The translations under genes were made by a program, and so were the position numbers. This document shows, piece by piece, positions 50,921-61,400 of a DNA stretch of 64,000 bases (position 1 is the stretch's first letter; the number at the start of each line of letters is the position of its first letter). The notes beneath the pieces are model-generated. The model was not told the origin of the DNA and searched no databases. It worked only from the letters and a program-made list of their open reading frames with translations. This DNA is from Clostridiales bacterium (GTDB lineage Bacteria; Bacillota; Desulfotomaculia; Desulfotomaculales; VENG01), in NCBI GenBank assembly GCA_016278505.1, contig JADQBQ010000032.1, positions 90,997 through 154,996 of the forward strand. Reading direction: 5' to 3'.

Positions 50921-52384
50921 TTAGGTTGAAGATGCAACGGCTATAGCCTTATCTAAGCGTTTTAACGTTTTTTCCATACCCAAAGCAGGTATTACCTGGT
51001 ATAGTTCCGGTCCCTGAGTGTGCCCCGTTAATGCAACCCGCAGGGGCATAAACACTTTTTTACCACCGATACCAAGTTCTTTTGGCAACTTTTTGATCAT
51101 TGCTTTGGCACTTTCTTCGTTCAAAAGGCCCGCATCAGTTATCCTTTGTCGAACAGCACTAAGCACTTGTGATACCTGATCTTGTTTTAATACCGCCTGC
51201 ATATCCTCTTCCTCGTATGTGGGGTCTTTATAAAATATTTCCACGTGATCGGTTATTTCAGCCAGATTACTGAGGTAATTACGTACTACTGATATCATTG
51301 CCCTGAATTGAGCCTTATCCTGCCCGGTGGGTTCTTCAGGTACATAGCCGCCTTCCTTCAGATAAGGTAAGGCAAGTTCAACTATTTTTTCGAGAGGGCT
51401 TTGCCTGATATAAAAACCGTTAATCCAATTCAATTTATCCAAATCAAATACGGCCGGGCTTTTAGAAACTCTATCCAATTGGAATTGTTCAACAATGTTT
51501 TCCATGGAGAGAACTTCATCTTCTCCCCCTGGTGACCACCCCAAAAGGGAAAGGAAATTAAATAATGCTTCAGGTAAATATCCCTGTTTTCTATATTGTT
51601 CCAAGGACGTTGCACCGTGGCGCTTGCTCATTTTTGCCCGGTCTTTACCAAGAATCAAAGAAATATGAGCAAAGGACGGAGTTTCCCAGGCCAGTGCTTC
51701 ATATATTAATATCTGCCGTGGGGTATTAGGAAGATGTTCTTCCGCGCGAATTACATGGTTTATCTCCATCAGGTGGTCATCAACTGCCACAGCAAAATTA
51801 TAAGTAGGAATTCCATCTGACTTCACAATTATGAAATCTCCAATACCTTCACATGCAAAATCTACTTTTCCTCTAACCATATCGTTAACAGAGATTATAC
51901 GGTCCTCAGGTACCTTAAAGCGTAATACCGACCTCTTCCCTTCGGCCTCTAGTTTTTCCCGGTCCGCCTGGCATAAGTCCCGGCACCGACCTCCGTACCT
52001 AGGAAGCTCTCCCTTAGCCATGAAAGCTTCCCGCTCTGCAGCAAGCTCTTCTTCGGTACAATAGCAATGATAGGCATGCCCTGTTTGCAGGAGCTTTTCG
52101 GCCACCTCCCGGTATATATCCAATCTTTCGGTTTGCCGATAAGGGCCGTTTTGCCCGCCTACCTCAACACCTTCATCCCAATCAAGTCCCAACCAACGCA
52201 GGGACAACAATATCTCTTCTTCAAATTCCCGCTTTGACCGATCCAGATCGGTGTCCTCAATCCTGACTATAAATTCTCCTCCGCTATGACGAGCATAAAG
52301 CCAGTTAAATAACGCGGAACGAGCACCGCCAATATGTAATGGCCCTGTTGGGCTGGGTGCGAAACGAACTCTTGCCTTACTCAA
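50921..52384 (-). CDS. gltX: glutamate--tRNA ligase
   Basis: Class I synthetase, 487 residues. HIGH box as PLHIGGARS (about 15-23); CxCx...C zinc site [10 protein letters not shown]...RCRD (CYCTEE); KMSKS box as [11 protein letters not shown] start with GGAGGAG 6 bases upstream. As in other Firmicutes it may also charge tRNA-Gln with Glu, but that cannot be judged from sequence here. Confidence 0.96.
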   Translation of the reverse strand: MSKARVRFAPSPTGPLHIGGARSALFNWLYARHSGGEFIVRIEDTDLDRSKREFEEEILLSLRWLGLDWDEGVEVGGQNGPYRQTERLDIYREVAEKLLQTGHAYHCYCTEEELAAEREAFMAKGELPRYGGRCRDLCQADREKLEAEGKRSVLRFKVPEDRIISVNDMVRGKVDFACEGIGDFIIVKSDGIPTYNFAVAVDDHLMEINHVIRAEEHLPNTPRQILIYEALAWETPSFAHISLILGKDRAKMSKRHGATSLEQYRKQGYLPEALFNFLSLLGWSPGGEDEVLSMENIVEQFQLDRVSKSPAVFDLDKLNWINGFYIRQSPLEKIVELALPYLKEGGYVPEEPTGQDKAQFRAMISVVRNYLSNLAEITDHVEIFYKDPTYEEEDMQAVLKQDQVSQVLSAVRQRITDAGLLNEESAKAMIKKLPKELGIGGKKVFMPLRVALTGHTQGPELYQVIPALGMEKTLKRLDKAIAVASST

Positions 52385-52418
52385 TCCAGACTCCTCCTAA
52401 AACACAACATTACGAACA

Positions 52419-52447
52419 ATTATAACATTGGCAATTATGGGTGGCAA
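52419..52447 (-). promoter_or_regulatory. sigma-A promoter for gltX
   Basis: Minus strand: -35 TTGCCA (52442-52447), 17-bp spacer, -10 TATAAT (52419-52424), about 35 bp before the TTG start. Confidence 0.75.
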
Positions 52448-52482
52448 CTTTTGACTTTTTCTGCTGCACCCAAGATGATATT

Positions 52483-52956
52483 CTACCTGCCGGTAAGTAA
52501 CGCCACCGCATAAGCTGCTATCCCCTCACCATGTCCGGCAAACCCGAGCCCTTCAGTGGTGGTAGCCTTTATATTGAGCGCATGTTCCTCTATTTTCAGC
52601 ACATCTGCAATATTAGTTTTCATGAATGGAATATGCGTAGCCATTTTAGGTGCCTGGGCCACAATAACGCAGTCAATATTAACCACCCGCCACCCGGCAT
52701 CTTCTGTCATTGAGCGCACATCTCTAAGCAGCCGCAAGCTGGATATATTTTTAAATTTAGGTTCGGAAGGTGGGAAATGCAACCCAATATCACCTTTTCC
52801 AGCTGCCCCGAGCAGTGCATCCATGATCGCATGAACCAGCACATCAGCATCAGAGTGCCCATCCAGTCCTTTTGCAAAAGGTATATTTACCCCGCCCAGA
52901 ACAAGGGGGCGCCCATCTACTAACTTGTGCACATCATACCCAAAACCTACACGCAA
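52483..52956 (-). CDS. ispF: 2-C-methyl-D-erythritol 2,4-cyclodiphosphate synthase
   Basis: MEP-pathway enzyme, 157 residues. Zinc ligands Asp8 and His10 (GFGYDVHKLV) and His42 (DADVLVHAIMDALLG). The TTG at 52956 gives MRVGFGYDVH, the family start, with AAGGGGGA upstream; an in-frame TTG 11 codons earlier is less likely. 59 bp after ispD. Confidence 0.94.
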   Translation of the reverse strand: MRVGFGYDVHKLVDGRPLVLGGVNIPFAKGLDGHSDADVLVHAIMDALLGAAGKGDIGLHFPPSEPKFKNISSLRLLRDVRSMTEDAGWRVVNIDCVIVAQAPKMATHIPFMKTNIADVLKIEEHALNIKATTTEGLGFAGHGEGIAAYAVALLTGR

Positions 52957-53015
52957 AACTACTTCCCCCTTAACGGCTAACGCGTCCAATTGTGACCTCT
53001 TATTTGGTTCTAAAA

Positions 53016-53699
53016 TTACTTTGCTTTTAAAAGCGCCTCCGCCAGGATCATATCCTCTGGTGTAGTGACCTTGATGTTTTCATAAGACCCATACACCATG
53101 GTCACCGGACTACCGTATGCTTCAACCAGTGAGGCATCGTCTGTCCCATGGCACCCATGCTGCTGTGCCCACCTATGCGCATCCTTTATAACGTTAACCT
53201 GAAAAGCCTGCGGAGTTTGCACCAACCACAGCTTGTCCCTTGGCACCGTCTCTATCACCTGGTTATCCTGCCCAGTTTTTTTGACGGTATCTTTTACCGG
53301 AACACCCAACGTTGCCGCTCCCCGTACCCTAGCCGCACCCACCACATCGTTCACTAGCTGCGGAGATATCAGTGGCCTGGCGCCGTCGTGAACGACTACA
53401 ACATCGGCATCATCAGGTACGGCACTAAGGCCGTTACGTACAGATTCCTGCCGCTGGGCACCACCGGTAACAATTGCTTTTACCATACCATCAAATCTCT
53501 CCGACCAGGAAAGGAAAAAGGGCTCTTCACCAGGCTTAACGACCAAAATAACACCGTCCACACTTTTAGCTGCCAATACCGCCCTTATAGAACGTTCAAG
53601 CACCGCCTGACCACAAAGGGACAGGAGTTGTTTATCAACCCCTGCCCCCATGCGTTTACTTATCCCTGCAGCCGGAATTATGGCTATAACATTATCCAA
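53016..53699 (-). CDS. ispD: 2-C-methyl-D-erythritol 4-phosphate cytidylyltransferase
   Basis: MEP-pathway enzyme, 227 residues. CTP-binding PAAGISKRMG (9-18), VVVVHDGARPLIS, and TDDASLVEAYG are in place. TTG start overlapping the PIN/TRAM gene by 8 bp. With ispF it forms the usual pair. Confidence 0.95.
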   Translation of the reverse strand: MDNVIAIIPAAGISKRMGAGVDKQLLSLCGQAVLERSIRAVLAAKSVDGVILVVKPGEEPFFLSWSERFDGMVKAIVTGGAQRQESVRNGLSAVPDDADVVVVHDGARPLISPQLVNDVVGAARVRGAATLGVPVKDTVKKTGQDNQVIETVPRDKLWLVQTPQAFQVNVIKDAHRWAQQHGCHGTDDASLVEAYGSPVTMVYGSYENIKVTTPEDMILAEALLKAK

Positions 53700-54843
53700 G
53701 CATATTCACCTCTGCATATTGCCCTGCGCTACTTACCGTCACATTTTTGCCGTTTACCCCTTTAGGTTTTGCAAAAATCATGCGACCGGCTGCCGTCTGG
53801 AGAACACTGGTAACCAATACAGTAATATTCTGTCCCATATACCTCTTACCGCCGTCTACAACAATCATTGTACCGTCGTCCAAATAGGCTACGCCCTGTC
53901 CCATTTCCTTGCCGTCCTTTACTACCTGAACGAACATCTCCTCGCCCGGCAGTACTACCGGCTTTACAGCGTTGGCAAGCTCGTTGATATTTAAAACTTT
54001 TACTTCATGTAATTCGGCCACTTTGTTTAAATTATAATCATTGGTTACAATTTTTGCACTCAAACGCTGTGCCAACTTAACCAGCTTGGCATCAACTTCA
54101 GGAATATCTTCTAGACCACTCGTATCTTCATAGATCTGCACGTTTATATTTTCGTCTTTACGCATTTTGTTTAAAATATCAAGACCCCGCCGGCCTCGAT
54201 TGCGTTTTAATAAGTCTGGTGAATCCGCAATATGCCTTAACTCTTCCAGCACACAAGTAGGAACAATCAATGTCCCTTCTATGAATCCACTTACACACAA
54301 ATCCGCTATCCGGCCGTCAATAATAACACTGGTATCAACAACTTTGGAGAAATTTTGTTTAACATCATTCTTTGCGTGCTTCTCCTTACCAACAAACTTG
54401 GGGAAACTGCTAAAGATACTCCAAATTTCTTCCCTTTTTTTAACACTAACACTCAGTCCCAGATACCCTAAAAGGATAGTAGAAATAATCAATAATCCTT
54501 TACCAATCCATCCAAAGTCAGCCAGCATAGAGCCAATTAAATTGGCAATTATGAGTCCAATAATTAAGCCTATAGCGCCGGTTAAAAGGTCTTGCGTAGG
54601 AGTTTTCTGTAATATCTGCTCCAGCCTTATAGTAACCCATACAGCGCCACGAATAATCCATGGGGATAAAAATACACCCAAAATAAGTCCTAAAACACTG
54701 GATGCTCCCAAAATTCCAAACCGCATCCAAGATACGGTTTCAACCATGGGAACGAGATTATAATTTAACAGGGTCAACCCTGTGTATGCCCCTCCCAGGG
54801 CGAAAAGTATTACTAAAACAAAATAAGGAACCTTTCTGACCAC
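53692..54843 (-). CDS. membrane-anchored PIN and TRAM domain protein (YacL type)
   Basis: 383 residues from the GTG at 54843, which has AGGGGGTG upstream. About four N-terminal membrane segments (within residues 1-135) are followed by a PIN-like nuclease domain (VVDTSVIIDGRIADL, ELRHIADSPD, IVTNDYNLNKVAEL) and a C-terminal TRAM RNA-binding domain (GEEMFVQVVKDGKEMGQGVAYLDDGTMIVV). Acidic PIN residues are kept. Function is not established; the Bacillus homologue YacL occupies the same place before ispD. Confidence 0.9.
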   Translation of the reverse strand: MVRKVPYFVLVILFALGGAYTGLTLLNYNLVPMVETVSWMRFGILGASSVLGLILGVFLSPWIIRGAVWVTIRLEQILQKTPTQDLLTGAIGLIIGLIIANLIGSMLADFGWIGKGLLIISTILLGYLGLSVSVKKREEIWSIFSSFPKFVGKEKHAKNDVKQNFSKVVDTSVIIDGRIADLCVSGFIEGTLIVPTCVLEELRHIADSPDLLKRNRGRRGLDILNKMRKDENINVQIYEDTSGLEDIPEVDAKLVKLAQRLSAKIVTNDYNLNKVAELHEVKVLNINELANAVKPVVLPGEEMFVQVVKDGKEMGQGVAYLDDGTMIVVDGGKRYMGQNITVLVTSVLQTAAGRMIFAKPKGVNGKNVTVSSAGQYAEVNMLG

Positions 54844-54883
54844 AAATTCACCCCCTCTCTCAGCAGGCGTGGTTACAAACTCT

Positions 54884-54912
54884 ATTATATGCCCTATGCA
54901 AAATGCCAGCAA
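54884..54912 (-). promoter_or_regulatory. sigma-A promoter for the PIN/TRAM-ispD-ispF unit
   Basis: Minus strand: -35 TTGCTG (54907-54912), 17-bp spacer, -10 TATAAT (54884-54889), about 40 bp before the GTG start. Confidence 0.75.
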
Positions 54913-54960
54913 CAGAAACCGTGACGAATTTTGTTACATTTATATAAAAAAATAGGCATA

Positions 54961-54990
54961 AAAAATACGCCAGGTGGCCTGACGCATTTT
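54961..54990 (-). terminator. rho-independent terminator after carD
   Basis: Minus strand AAAATGCGTCAGG pairs with CCTGGCGTATTTT around a 3-base loop, followed by TTATGCC and further T tracts. Confidence 0.85.
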
Positions 54991-54994
54991 CAAT

Positions 54995-55471
54995 TTAAGC
55001 AAAAACCTTATCCAGCAGAGATTGGGCCTTTTCCTCTTCCATTTCAGTTGCCAGTACCAATTCGCTGATTAATATCTGGCGTGCATTCTCCAACATCTTT
55101 TTCTCCCCGGAGGATAAACCTTTCTCCTGATCTCTCTGAATTAAGTTACGCACAACTTCTGCAACCTCATAGATGTTTCCGCTTTTAATCTTATCTAGAT
55201 TAGCACGGTAGCGGCGGTTCCAATTGGTTGACATGATGCTACCCTGGCCTTTAAGAATCCTGAAAACTTTTTGCACCTCATCGCGGGTAACTACAGATCT
55301 TAAACCGACACCATCACAATTTGATATAGGTATCATTACTTTCATGTCACCAACAGGAAGCCTGAGGATATAGTATTGGCGTTTTTCACCCAAAACTTCT
55401 TTTTCCTCTATGGATTCAATAACTCCCGCGCCATGCATGGGGTATACCACCTTGTCACCTATATTAAACAA
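54995..55471 (-). CDS. CarD/CdnL-family transcription regulator
   Basis: 158-residue RNA-polymerase-binding protein. The N-terminal Tudor-like RID domain (FNIGDKVVYPMHGAGVIES, then QYYILRLP) binds the beta subunit; the C-terminal helical part (MSTNWNRRYRANLDKIKSG) contacts promoter DNA in known homologues. Starts at TTG with GGAGG upstream. Monocistronic, with its own promoter and terminator. Confidence 0.92.
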   Translation of the reverse strand: MFNIGDKVVYPMHGAGVIESIEEKEVLGEKRQYYILRLPVGDMKVMIPISNCDGVGLRSVVTRDEVQKVFRILKGQGSIMSTNWNRRYRANLDKIKSGNIYEVAEVVRNLIQRDQEKGLSSGEKKMLENARQILISELVLATEMEEEKAQSLLDKVFA

Positions 55472-55503
55472 TTAACGGCCCCTCCTTCACCTATTGCCTT
55501 AAG

Positions 55504-55532
55504 ATTGTATCATAAAAACTGACATCTGTCAA
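55504..55532 (-). promoter_or_regulatory. sigma-A promoter for carD
   Basis: Minus strand: -35 TTGACA (55527-55532), 17-bp spacer, -10 TACAAT (55504-55509). About 65 bp separate its -35 from that of the divergent promoter. Confidence 0.82.
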
Positions 55533-55596
55533 ATGAACCAAACATTTTAGCATAGCTTCACTGGGCTGTCAACACTAATTTTTATTTTGCTGCCGT

Positions 55597-55626
55597 TTGA
55601 CAGGACAAGCATCACATTTGTATAAT
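55597..55626 (+). promoter_or_regulatory. sigma-A promoter for the divergent small gene
   Basis: -35 TTGACA (55597-55602), 18-bp spacer ending in TTTG, -10 TATAAT (55621-55626). Both hexamers are consensus. Confidence 0.82.
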
Positions 55627-55678
55627 TACTAGCAAAGCATTGCCATACTATACGGCCCCCAAAAAGGAGTGAAACCGT

Positions 55679-56077
55679 TTGCTTAAAGACATTGCTTACT
55701 CAAACCTCCAGGACACGGTTTCCGATGTACTATTGTGTCACCGCAGTATTCTGGACATCCTAACTAAGACTCAGGAATGCAACGCACGGCTGAATCGCTC
55801 CATAACCAAAGCCGTTACTTCTTGCGGGTGTATTAAAATAAACGCCTGTAAAAAAGAAATACCATGCGAAGCGTCTCTGGCCGATTTAAAGGATATCTTA
55901 GATTCACACATTAAAGGAACCATGTGTCCGGCATGCAGAGAAGTGGTGGAAACAGAAGTGGGGAAAACACTTTTTTATTTGGCTGCCCTTTGTAATATAC
56001 TGGATGTTGACCTGCTGGATGTAATCATCAAAGAGCAAAAACAACTACAGACATTGGGGGTATATAACCTAGCATAA
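55679..56077 (+). CDS. conserved-looking protein of unknown function (132 aa)
   Basis: The only plus-strand gene in the 58-kb block. TTG start with AGGAG 9 bases upstream, behind a consensus promoter. Predicted all-helical. Features are a Cys cluster in TSCGCIKINACKKEIPC (about 47-63), a CPAC pair near 99, and a C-terminal FYLAALCNILDVDLLDVIIKEQKQL. That last stretch recalls helices of MazG-like all-alpha pyrophosphatases, but the EExxE motif is not evident, so I assign no function. I believe similar short proteins occur in Clostridia; this needs a search. Confidence 0.8.
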   Translation: MLKDIAYSNLQDTVSDVLLCHRSILDILTKTQECNARLNRSITKAVTSCGCIKINACKKEIPCEASLADLKDILDSHIKGTMCPACREVVETEVGKTLFYLAALCNILDVDLLDVIIKEQKQLQTLGVYNLA

Positions 56078-56202
56078 AGCATCAGTATATATTATATTCT
56101 ACACTCAAGCAATAGAATCCTGCTTTTAAAGAAGGTGAAAATAAAGTTAAAATATTTTTGTACCCGTTCCGGGCACATACATGCACCTAAAGCATTAGAT
56201 AA

Positions 56203-56241
56203 AATTAAAAGCGTGAAGAGCAAGTCCTCACGCTTTTAATT
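56203..56241. terminator. bidirectional terminator between disA and the small plus-strand gene
   Basis: AATTAAAAGCGTGA pairs perfectly with TCACGCTTTTAATT across an 11-base loop. A- and T-rich flanks serve both converging genes. Confidence 0.85.
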
Positions 56242-56245
56242 GCTA

Positions 56246-57322
56246 TTATGCATGTCTTTCCTGCATCAACTGATCCCGGTACCTTAAAAGACCTTCTTTT
56301 ATGGAACGCGCCCGGACCTCACCAATACCTTCCACTGCGTCCAATTCCTCAATGGATGCGTTCATAATTTTTTGCAGACTTCCGAATTGCCTGACCAGGT
56401 TTTCAATAACCGGTGACGGCAGTCTGGGGATTTTTTCTAAAATACGGTATCCCCTGGGAGCAACATTCTGATCTAAAATACTTGAACTGCCTGGATATCC
56501 AAGTGCGCGGGCAATTAGGGATAAATCCAACAAATCTTCGGCGGGCCAACTTCCTATCATTTCCAATACACTGTCGGCCGTTTTATCATCCACCGCGGTA
56601 AAATAATCTCTGATAATAAAGAGGCCTTCGTCTTCCACATTGGCAACCAATTCCTCTAACTGCATACTAATCAGTCTGCCCTCAATACCTAACTCACTTA
56701 TGTATCGCTCAATCTCTTTAACAACCCTCAATACCATCTCTACCCTTTGAATGGCCTTAGCTACGTCAAACAACGTTACAGCTTCGTCAAATTCAACAAT
56801 ACTGAGTTGCGCCACAACTGTATCCAGGGCTGACCTATATTTCTCAAGGGTTTGAACTGCTTGGTTGGCCTTGGCTAGAATAACACTCAGGTCACGCAGA
56901 ACGTATTTAAAGTTCCCCCTGTAGATGGTAATAACTCCCCGCCTTTGTGATATGGAAATAACCATGGCGTCCGTTTGCTTGGCCACCCTTTCGGCCGAGC
57001 GGTGGCGAATACCGGTCTCGCTGGAAGGTATGCTTAAGTTAGGTATTAATTGAGTATTGGCCGCAATTATCTTTTTAGCATCCCCGTTTAAGATTATGGC
57101 CCCATCCATTTTTGCCAATTCGTAAAGGTTGGCCGGAGTAAAATCGGCATTTACCGCAAAGCCACCCTCGGCAATTTCCATTACCTCCGGACCGTCACCT
57201 ATTACAATCAATGCACCGGTTTTTGCCCGCAGTATATTTTCAAGACCATCCCTGAGGCCGGTTCCTGGAGCAACCATTCTTAATACTCTTGACAACTTAT
57301 CTTCAGTCTTATCTTCCTTCAA
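56246..57322 (-). CDS. disA: DNA integrity scanning diadenylate cyclase DisA
   Basis: Makes cyclic di-AMP and scans DNA for branched structures. 358 residues: N-terminal DAC domain with MDGAIILNGD and the RHR motif in GIRHRSAERVAKQ; a helical linker; C-terminal helix-hairpin-helix (LDAVEGIGEVRARSIKEGL). The usual GTRHR is GIRHR here. It follows radA by 9 bp. Confidence 0.95.
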   Translation of the reverse strand: MKEDKTEDKLSRVLRMVAPGTGLRDGLENILRAKTGALIVIGDGPEVMEIAEGGFAVNADFTPANLYELAKMDGAIILNGDAKKIIAANTQLIPNLSIPSSETGIRHRSAERVAKQTDAMVISISQRRGVITIYRGNFKYVLRDLSVILAKANQAVQTLEKYRSALDTVVAQLSIVEFDEAVTLFDVAKAIQRVEMVLRVVKEIERYISELGIEGRLISMQLEELVANVEDEGLFIIRDYFTAVDDKTADSVLEMIGSWPAEDLLDLSLIARALGYPGSSSILDQNVAPRGYRILEKIPRLPSPVIENLVRQFGSLQKIMNASIEELDAVEGIGEVRARSIKEGLLRYRDQLMQERHA

Positions 57323-57331
57323 GTTTTCACC

Positions 57332-58690
57332 TCACACCTTTAGTGCACTATCTATTGCATCGGCAACTGTGCGTACACCCTCAACCTTTATACCTTTAAT
57401 ACGAGCCAAGTTAGCATCCGGAGAGGGCACCAGGCACTGTGTAAACCCCAGCTGCTTCGCTTCACTAACCCGTCTGTCTACACCCGTAATAGAACGTATT
57501 TCCCCGGTCAAACCAATTTCACCCATTACTACTAATCCGGATTCAACCGGACGGTCCTTAAAACTTGAGGCCAGCGAGACAGCAATGCCTAAATCTACTG
57601 CAGGCTCATCAATTTTAACGCCACCTACCACATTTACATACGCATCATTACTTCCCATGTGCATTCCCGCGCGCTTCTCCAATACGGCCATAATTAGGGC
57701 TGCCCTGTTATGATCCACCCCGGTTGTCATGCGCCTGGGCACACCCAAACTGGTCGAACAGACCAAAGCCTGAATTTCTACCAACAACGGCCTTGTACCC
57801 TCCATTGTGGGTACAACCACTGCGCCGGGAACCTCACCACCAGGGTGGGCCATCATAAACAGTGCAGACGGGTTTAAGACTTCAGCTAACCCGGAATTAC
57901 TCATCTCAAAGACTCCCACTTCGTTTGTAGAACCGTACCGGTTCTTAACCCCTCTTAACAACCTGAAACCCTGGTGTCTTTGTCCTTCGAGGTAAAGCAC
58001 TACATCCACCATATGCTCAAGCACCCTCGGGCCCGCAAGCATACCTTCTTTCGTAACATGTCCTACAACCACCACAGAAGTAGCACTGTTCTTTGCTAAT
58101 TTCATCAACCTGGCAGTACAATCCCTTACCTGGGTAACACTGCCCGGTGCGGAAGAAACCTCCGGGCAAAACATGGTCTGGATGGAATCAATGATAACCA
58201 GTTTAGGGGAAAGTTCACGGATATGCTTTTCAATAACCGCTATTTCCGTTTCACTTACCAAAAAGACATTCTGCTCGAGAATACCAAGCCTTTCAGCTCT
58301 AAGTCTCACCTGAGACATAGATTCTTCACCGGATACGTATAAAATAATGCCCAAGTCAGCGGCTGCTTTAGCAGCAACTTGCAGCAGGATGGTTGATTTT
58401 CCAATGCCGGGATCCCCACCAACCAATATAAGAGAACCTGGCACAACGCCGCCTCCCATAACTCGGTTGAATTCCGGTATCCCCAGTGAAAACCGTTTTT
58501 CACTTAAGGGGGCAACTTCAGTTATGGGCTGTGGAGCCACCCGTTCTAAATGGGTATATCCTGCACAGCTTTTACTATCTACTGTTTCTTCAATGAAGGT
58601 GTTCCAAGCTGCACATGCCGGACACTTACCCAACCAGCGAGGAGAGCTATGCCCACACTCTTGACAAAAAAAAGTTTGTTTGCGCGCCAT
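57332..58690 (-). CDS. radA: DNA repair protein RadA
   Basis: Branch-migration helicase of homologous recombination, 452 residues from the ATG at 58690 (GGGAG 7 bases upstream). Zinc finger C9, C12, C23, C26; Walker A GGDPGIGKS (91-99); the RadA-specific KNRYG motif near 253 (usually KNRFG); a C-terminal Lon-protease-like domain. Confidence 0.96.
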   Translation of the reverse strand: MARKQTFFCQECGHSSPRWLGKCPACAAWNTFIEETVDSKSCAGYTHLERVAPQPITEVAPLSEKRFSLGIPEFNRVMGGGVVPGSLILVGGDPGIGKSTILLQVAAKAAADLGIILYVSGEESMSQVRLRAERLGILEQNVFLVSETEIAVIEKHIRELSPKLVIIDSIQTMFCPEVSSAPGSVTQVRDCTARLMKLAKNSATSVVVVGHVTKEGMLAGPRVLEHMVDVVLYLEGQRHQGFRLLRGVKNRYGSTNEVGVFEMSNSGLAEVLNPSALFMMAHPGGEVPGAVVVPTMEGTRPLLVEIQALVCSTSLGVPRRMTTGVDHNRAALIMAVLEKRAGMHMGSNDAYVNVVGGVKIDEPAVDLGIAVSLASSFKDRPVESGLVVMGEIGLTGEIRSITGVDRRVSEAKQLGFTQCLVPSPDANLARIKGIKVEGVRTVADAIDSALKV

Positions 58691-58719
58691 GTAAATACTC
58701 CCAGACACTAATAAATCAC

Positions 58720-58748
58720 ATTATATCATTTGCTTATGCCGGCTACAA
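58720..58748 (-). promoter_or_regulatory. sigma-A promoter for radA-disA
   Basis: Minus strand: -35 TTGTAG (58743-58748), 17-bp spacer, -10 TATAAT (58720-58725). Lies just after the clpC terminator, so radA-disA need not depend on the ctsR promoter. Confidence 0.72.
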
Positions 58749-58778
58749 GGTATACCTTTAGATGTCATACCGATAATA

Positions 58779-58808
58779 AGAATCAGCGGAACTATTTCCG
58801 CTGATTCT
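58779..58808 (-). terminator. terminator after clpC
   Basis: AGAATCAGCGGA pairs perfectly with TCCGCTGATTCT around a 6-base loop, followed on the minus strand by TATTATC. Ends the ctsR operon. Confidence 0.8.
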
Positions 58809-58813
58809 CTGTT

Positions 58814-61318
58814 TTAATGTACCCAGTCCCCACTACCGGAGCTATCCTGCTCATTTTCAGCTGGAATTTCCTTTCCATCGGGCTGAACGGGTCGAACTAC
58901 AATCTTATCGTTTTCCGCTTCTACCATTACTTTTTGTGCATTGTTCAAAGTTCCTTTAATGAGCTCTTCCGATAATCTGTCTTCTATCTGCTTCTGGATA
59001 ACCCGCCTGAGCGGCCGTGCACCATACGTTTCGTCAAAGCCCTCTTTGGCCATCAAATCTCTGGCCTCATGGGAAACCTCGATATTAATTTTATGCTCAG
59101 CCATTCTTTCTTCCACTTCTTTAACCATTAAGTCCACTATTTTACGAATATCTTCCCTGCTAAGCTGATGGAAAACAATGGTTTCATCAATGCGGTTAAG
59201 GAACTCCGGCCGGAACGTCTTACGCAGTTCATCAAACACATTTTTCTTCATACGCTCATATTCACTGTCTTTATCCATTTCTGTTTTGAACCCCAACGCC
59301 CCTACCTTTTTAATCATCTGCACACCCACATTACTGGTCATAATAATTACAGTGTTACGAAAATCAACGGTGCGTCCCTTGGCCTCGGTCAACCTGCCGT
59401 CTTCTAACACCTGTAGCAACACATTGAACACATCCGGGTGGGCTTTTTCAATTTCATCCAAAAGTACAACTGAATAAGGTTTTCTCCGCACAGCCTCTGT
59501 CAGCTGTCCTCCCTCATCATAACCCACATAACCCGGTGGGGCCCCGACCAGACGACTGACGGTGTGTTTTTCCATATATTCACTCATGTCAATCCTGACC
59601 ATGGCATCTTCATCGCCAAACAACGATTCGGCCAGTGCCCGGCCCAACTCTGTTTTACCTACCCCGGTTGGCCCCAGGAAAACGAAGGACCCAATGGGCC
59701 TTGAAGGGTCTTTTAAACCGGCCCTAGCGCGCCGTATAGCCCTGGAAACGGCACTAACAGCCTCATCCTGACCGATTAGCCGCTGGTGCAGGACCTCCTC
59801 CATCTTAAGCAGCTTTTCAGATTCCTTTTGAGCCAGCTTTTGCACGGGTACCCCGGTCCAGCTGGATACTATGTGGGCAATAGCTTCTTCATCTACAACT
59901 AATTCTTCTTCCCCGTTCCCTTCTTTCCATTCCTTTCTTTTTGCCTCCAATTCAGACTTAAGCTTTGTTTCCTGGTCCCGCATCTGGGCAGCTGCCTCGT
60001 ATTCCTGGTTATTTACAGCCGCTTCTTTTTCCTTAGTAACTTCCTCCAATTTTTTCTCTAATTCTTTTACATTGGGTGGTGCAGTGAAAGCCTGTAGTCT
60101 GACTCTGGAACTTGCCTCGTCAATAAGGTCAATGGCCTTGTCCGGAAGATAGCGGTCACTTATATACCGGTCACCTAAGTTAGCTGCCGCATCTAACGCT
60201 TCATCAGTTATTCTAACACGGTGGTGGGCCTCGTACCTATCTCTCAGGCCTTGTAGGATGGCAAACGTCTCCTCAACCGTAGGCTCATCTACCGTGATAG
60301 GTTGAAATCTTCTTTCCAACGCTGAATCGCGCTCAATGTGCTTACGGTATTCGTCAAGAGTAGTGGCACCGATACACTGCATTTCTCCCCTGGCCAGTGC
60401 AGGCTTTAGAATATTGGCAGCGTCAATGGCCCCCTCTGCCGCGCCGGCACCGATTAAAGTATGCAGCTCATCGATGAATACAATTATATTATTTGCTGCT
60501 GTGATTTCCTGTATCACTTTTTTCAGCCTGTCTTCAAATTCGCCCCGGTATTTTGTGCCCGCCACCAGGGAGGCCAGGTCCAACGTAACAAGACGTTTAT
60601 CGGTAAGAACCTCAGGCACATTACCGTTAATAATTCGCTGCGCCAGTCCCTCGGCAATGGCAGTTTTTCCGACTCCCGGCTCGCCAAGCAACACCGGATT
60701 GTTCTTAGTCCGTCGGCTTAATATCTGTATAACTCGCTCTATTTCTTTATCTCTTCCTACCACCGGATCCATCTTGTCTTCCTTAGCCAGTATAGTCAAA
60801 TCCCGCCCAAACTGATCCAAATTGTCGGTTTTACCCTTTCTTCTTTGATGCCCGCGGGCCTGCCCGTCAGGCTGTTGTGCGGGTCCTCCAAGCATTTCCA
60901 TTACTTCTTGACGGACCTTATTAAGATCAGCGCCTAATGCGGTAAGTACCCTGGCCGCTATACCTTCTCCCTCACGAATCAACCCCAGCAGTAAGTGCTC
61001 GGTTCCTACATAATTGGTACCCATACGTCGCGCCTCGTCTACAGCTAATTCTAAGACTTTTTTTGCCCGCGGGGTTAATGCCACTTCACCGGTGGCATTT
61101 CCATCTCCCTTTTCAACTGCCTGTTCTACCTTTTGCCGCACTGTATCTGCATCAATGTCCATTCCACCAAGTACCTTAGCGGCAACACCCTCACCTTCCT
61201 GAATTAATCCCAATAAAATATGTTCAGTTCCCACATATGGATAATTTAGTCCTCGTGCCTCTTCCTGGGCCAAAAACAAAACTTTTTGCGCCCTTTGCGT
61301 AAACCTGCCAAATAACAT
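58814..61318 (-). CDS. clpC: ATP-dependent Clp protease ATP-binding subunit ClpC
   Basis: Hsp100 unfoldase for ClpP, 834 residues from the ATG at 61318 ([22 protein letters not shown] upstream). Two Clp-N repeats (1-150, each with [11 protein letters not shown] or [11 protein letters not shown]), AAA1 Walker A GEPGVGKT near 212, a UVR/coiled middle region ([20 protein letters not shown], about 420-470), AAA2 Walker A GPTGVGKT near 541. The C-terminus is a Glu/Ser-rich tail. Confidence 0.96.
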   Translation of the reverse strand: MLFGRFTQRAQKVLFLAQEEARGLNYPYVGTEHILLGLIQEGEGVAAKVLGGMDIDADTVRQKVEQAVEKGDGNATGEVALTPRAKKVLELAVDEARRMGTNYVGTEHLLLGLIREGEGIAARVLTALGADLNKVRQEVMEMLGGPAQQPDGQARGHQRRKGKTDNLDQFGRDLTILAKEDKMDPVVGRDKEIERVIQILSRRTKNNPVLLGEPGVGKTAIAEGLAQRIINGNVPEVLTDKRLVTLDLASLVAGTKYRGEFEDRLKKVIQEITAANNIIVFIDELHTLIGAGAAEGAIDAANILKPALARGEMQCIGATTLDEYRKHIERDSALERRFQPITVDEPTVEETFAILQGLRDRYEAHHRVRITDEALDAAANLGDRYISDRYLPDKAIDLIDEASSRVRLQAFTAPPNVKELEKKLEEVTKEKEAAVNNQEYEAAAQMRDQETKLKSELEAKRKEWKEGNGEEELVVDEEAIAHIVSSWTGVPVQKLAQKESEKLLKMEEVLHQRLIGQDEAVSAVSRAIRRARAGLKDPSRPIGSFVFLGPTGVGKTELGRALAESLFGDEDAMVRIDMSEYMEKHTVSRLVGAPPGYVGYDEGGQLTEAVRRKPYSVVLLDEIEKAHPDVFNVLLQVLEDGRLTEAKGRTVDFRNTVIIMTSNVGVQMIKKVGALGFKTEMDKDSEYERMKKNVFDELRKTFRPEFLNRIDETIVFHQLSREDIRKIVDLMVKEVEERMAEHKINIEVSHEARDLMAKEGFDETYGARPLRRVIQKQIEDRLSEELIKGTLNNAQKVMVEAENDKIVVRPVQPDGKEIPAENEQDSSGSGDWVH

Positions 61319-61400
61319 GACATACACCTCCTCAGCGTTTCTAAAACTGATTTGATCTGATTTCAAAGACTACCACTTCTATAAGTGGGCATTCTTCTTT

